The position numbers and the translations under genes are program-made. From the NCBI GenBank assembly GCA_009786775.1, contig WQRL01000157.1, positions 1 through 5,410 of the forward strand: a stretch of DNA of 5,410 bases. The letters run 5' to 3'. Every line of letters starts with the position of its first letter. Within the stretch, counting starts at the first letter, position 1. The DNA comes from Oscillospiraceae bacterium (GTDB lineage: Bacteria; Bacillota; Clostridia; Oscillospirales; Oscillospiraceae). This document shows, one piece after another, positions 5,381-5,410 of the stretch. The notes below the pieces were generated by a model. It was given only the letters and a program-made list of their open reading frames with translations. It was not told the DNA's origin and did not search any database.

Positions 5381-5410
5381 ATGAGTCAGAACAACAAAAA
5401 CACTAATGAA
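5381..5410 (+). CDS. Start of a divergent gene, product not identifiable
   Basis: The ATG at 5381 is followed by ten open codons, MSQNNKNTNE, to the window edge. A GGGGTAG stretch 4 bases upstream is a plausible ribosome site, and a strong promoter lies 62 bases upstream of the ATG. The hydrophilic Asn-rich N-terminus is not a signal peptide in itself. Ten residues do not allow a family call. The gene is divergent from the ATPase and shares a 560-base intergenic region containing the foldback element and the 33-bp array. Confidence 0.55.
   Translation, partial: MSQNNKNTNE

Noticed and set aside
4970..5384. ORFs on both strands across the foldback element
   Set aside because: They run through the inverted arms and the promoter of the 5381 gene, and show no recognisable domain or ribosome site.

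Overview
The window looks like a piece of a low-to-mid-GC Gram-positive chromosome, most likely a member of the Clostridia. This rests on Sec-exported proteins carrying the Firmicutes-type 'stalk' (copper amine oxidase N-terminal-like) domain, purine-rich Shine-Dalgarno sites, sigma-A type promoters with extended -10 elements, and a AAA/DUF4143 ATPase of the kind common in gut and anaerobic bacteria. The assignment is an inference; no taxonomic marker gene is present.

Layout. (1) 1-1227, minus: a D-alanyl-D-alanine carboxypeptidase (peptidase S11) cut off at its C-terminus by the window edge. It has its own promoter at about 1287-1316. (2) 1437-2732, minus: an exported protein with two divergent copies of a beta-rich domain, a Pro-rich linker and the same C-terminal double stalk module as the carboxypeptidase. 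A G.U-paired hairpin separates the two genes. (3) 2733-3474 has no convincing protein gene. It holds a strong candidate for a structured non-coding RNA on the minus strand (about 3131 to 2877) with a good sigma-A promoter and a strong intrinsic terminator. Between that RNA and gene 2 are a hairpin and a perfect Shine-Dalgarno sequence in front of a 7-codon ORF, so the RNA could also be the 5' leader of gene 2. About 3196-3353 shows nothing I can name. (4) 3354-4979 is a possible module: an AAA ATPase with DUF4143 and a PD-(D/E)xK-like C-terminus (3475-4821, minus). Three tandem 23-bp units lie downstream of it and three tandem 33-bp units lie upstream. Both arrays keep an exact period, and the unit nearest the gene in the upstream array supplies the -35 box of the ATPase promoter. 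(5) 4980-5380, intergenic: a 147-bp foldback element with 41-bp arms, followed by a strong plus-strand promoter. (6) 5381-5410, plus: only the first ten codons of a divergent gene.

How it fits together. The two exported proteins probably act at the cell wall. One trims D-Ala from peptidoglycan stem peptides. The other is a surface or wall-bound beta-domain protein, and the shared stalk may hold both at the envelope. The ATPase with its two arrays looks like an independent acquired unit. The most interesting targets are the non-coding RNA, the ATPase-array module and the foldback element.
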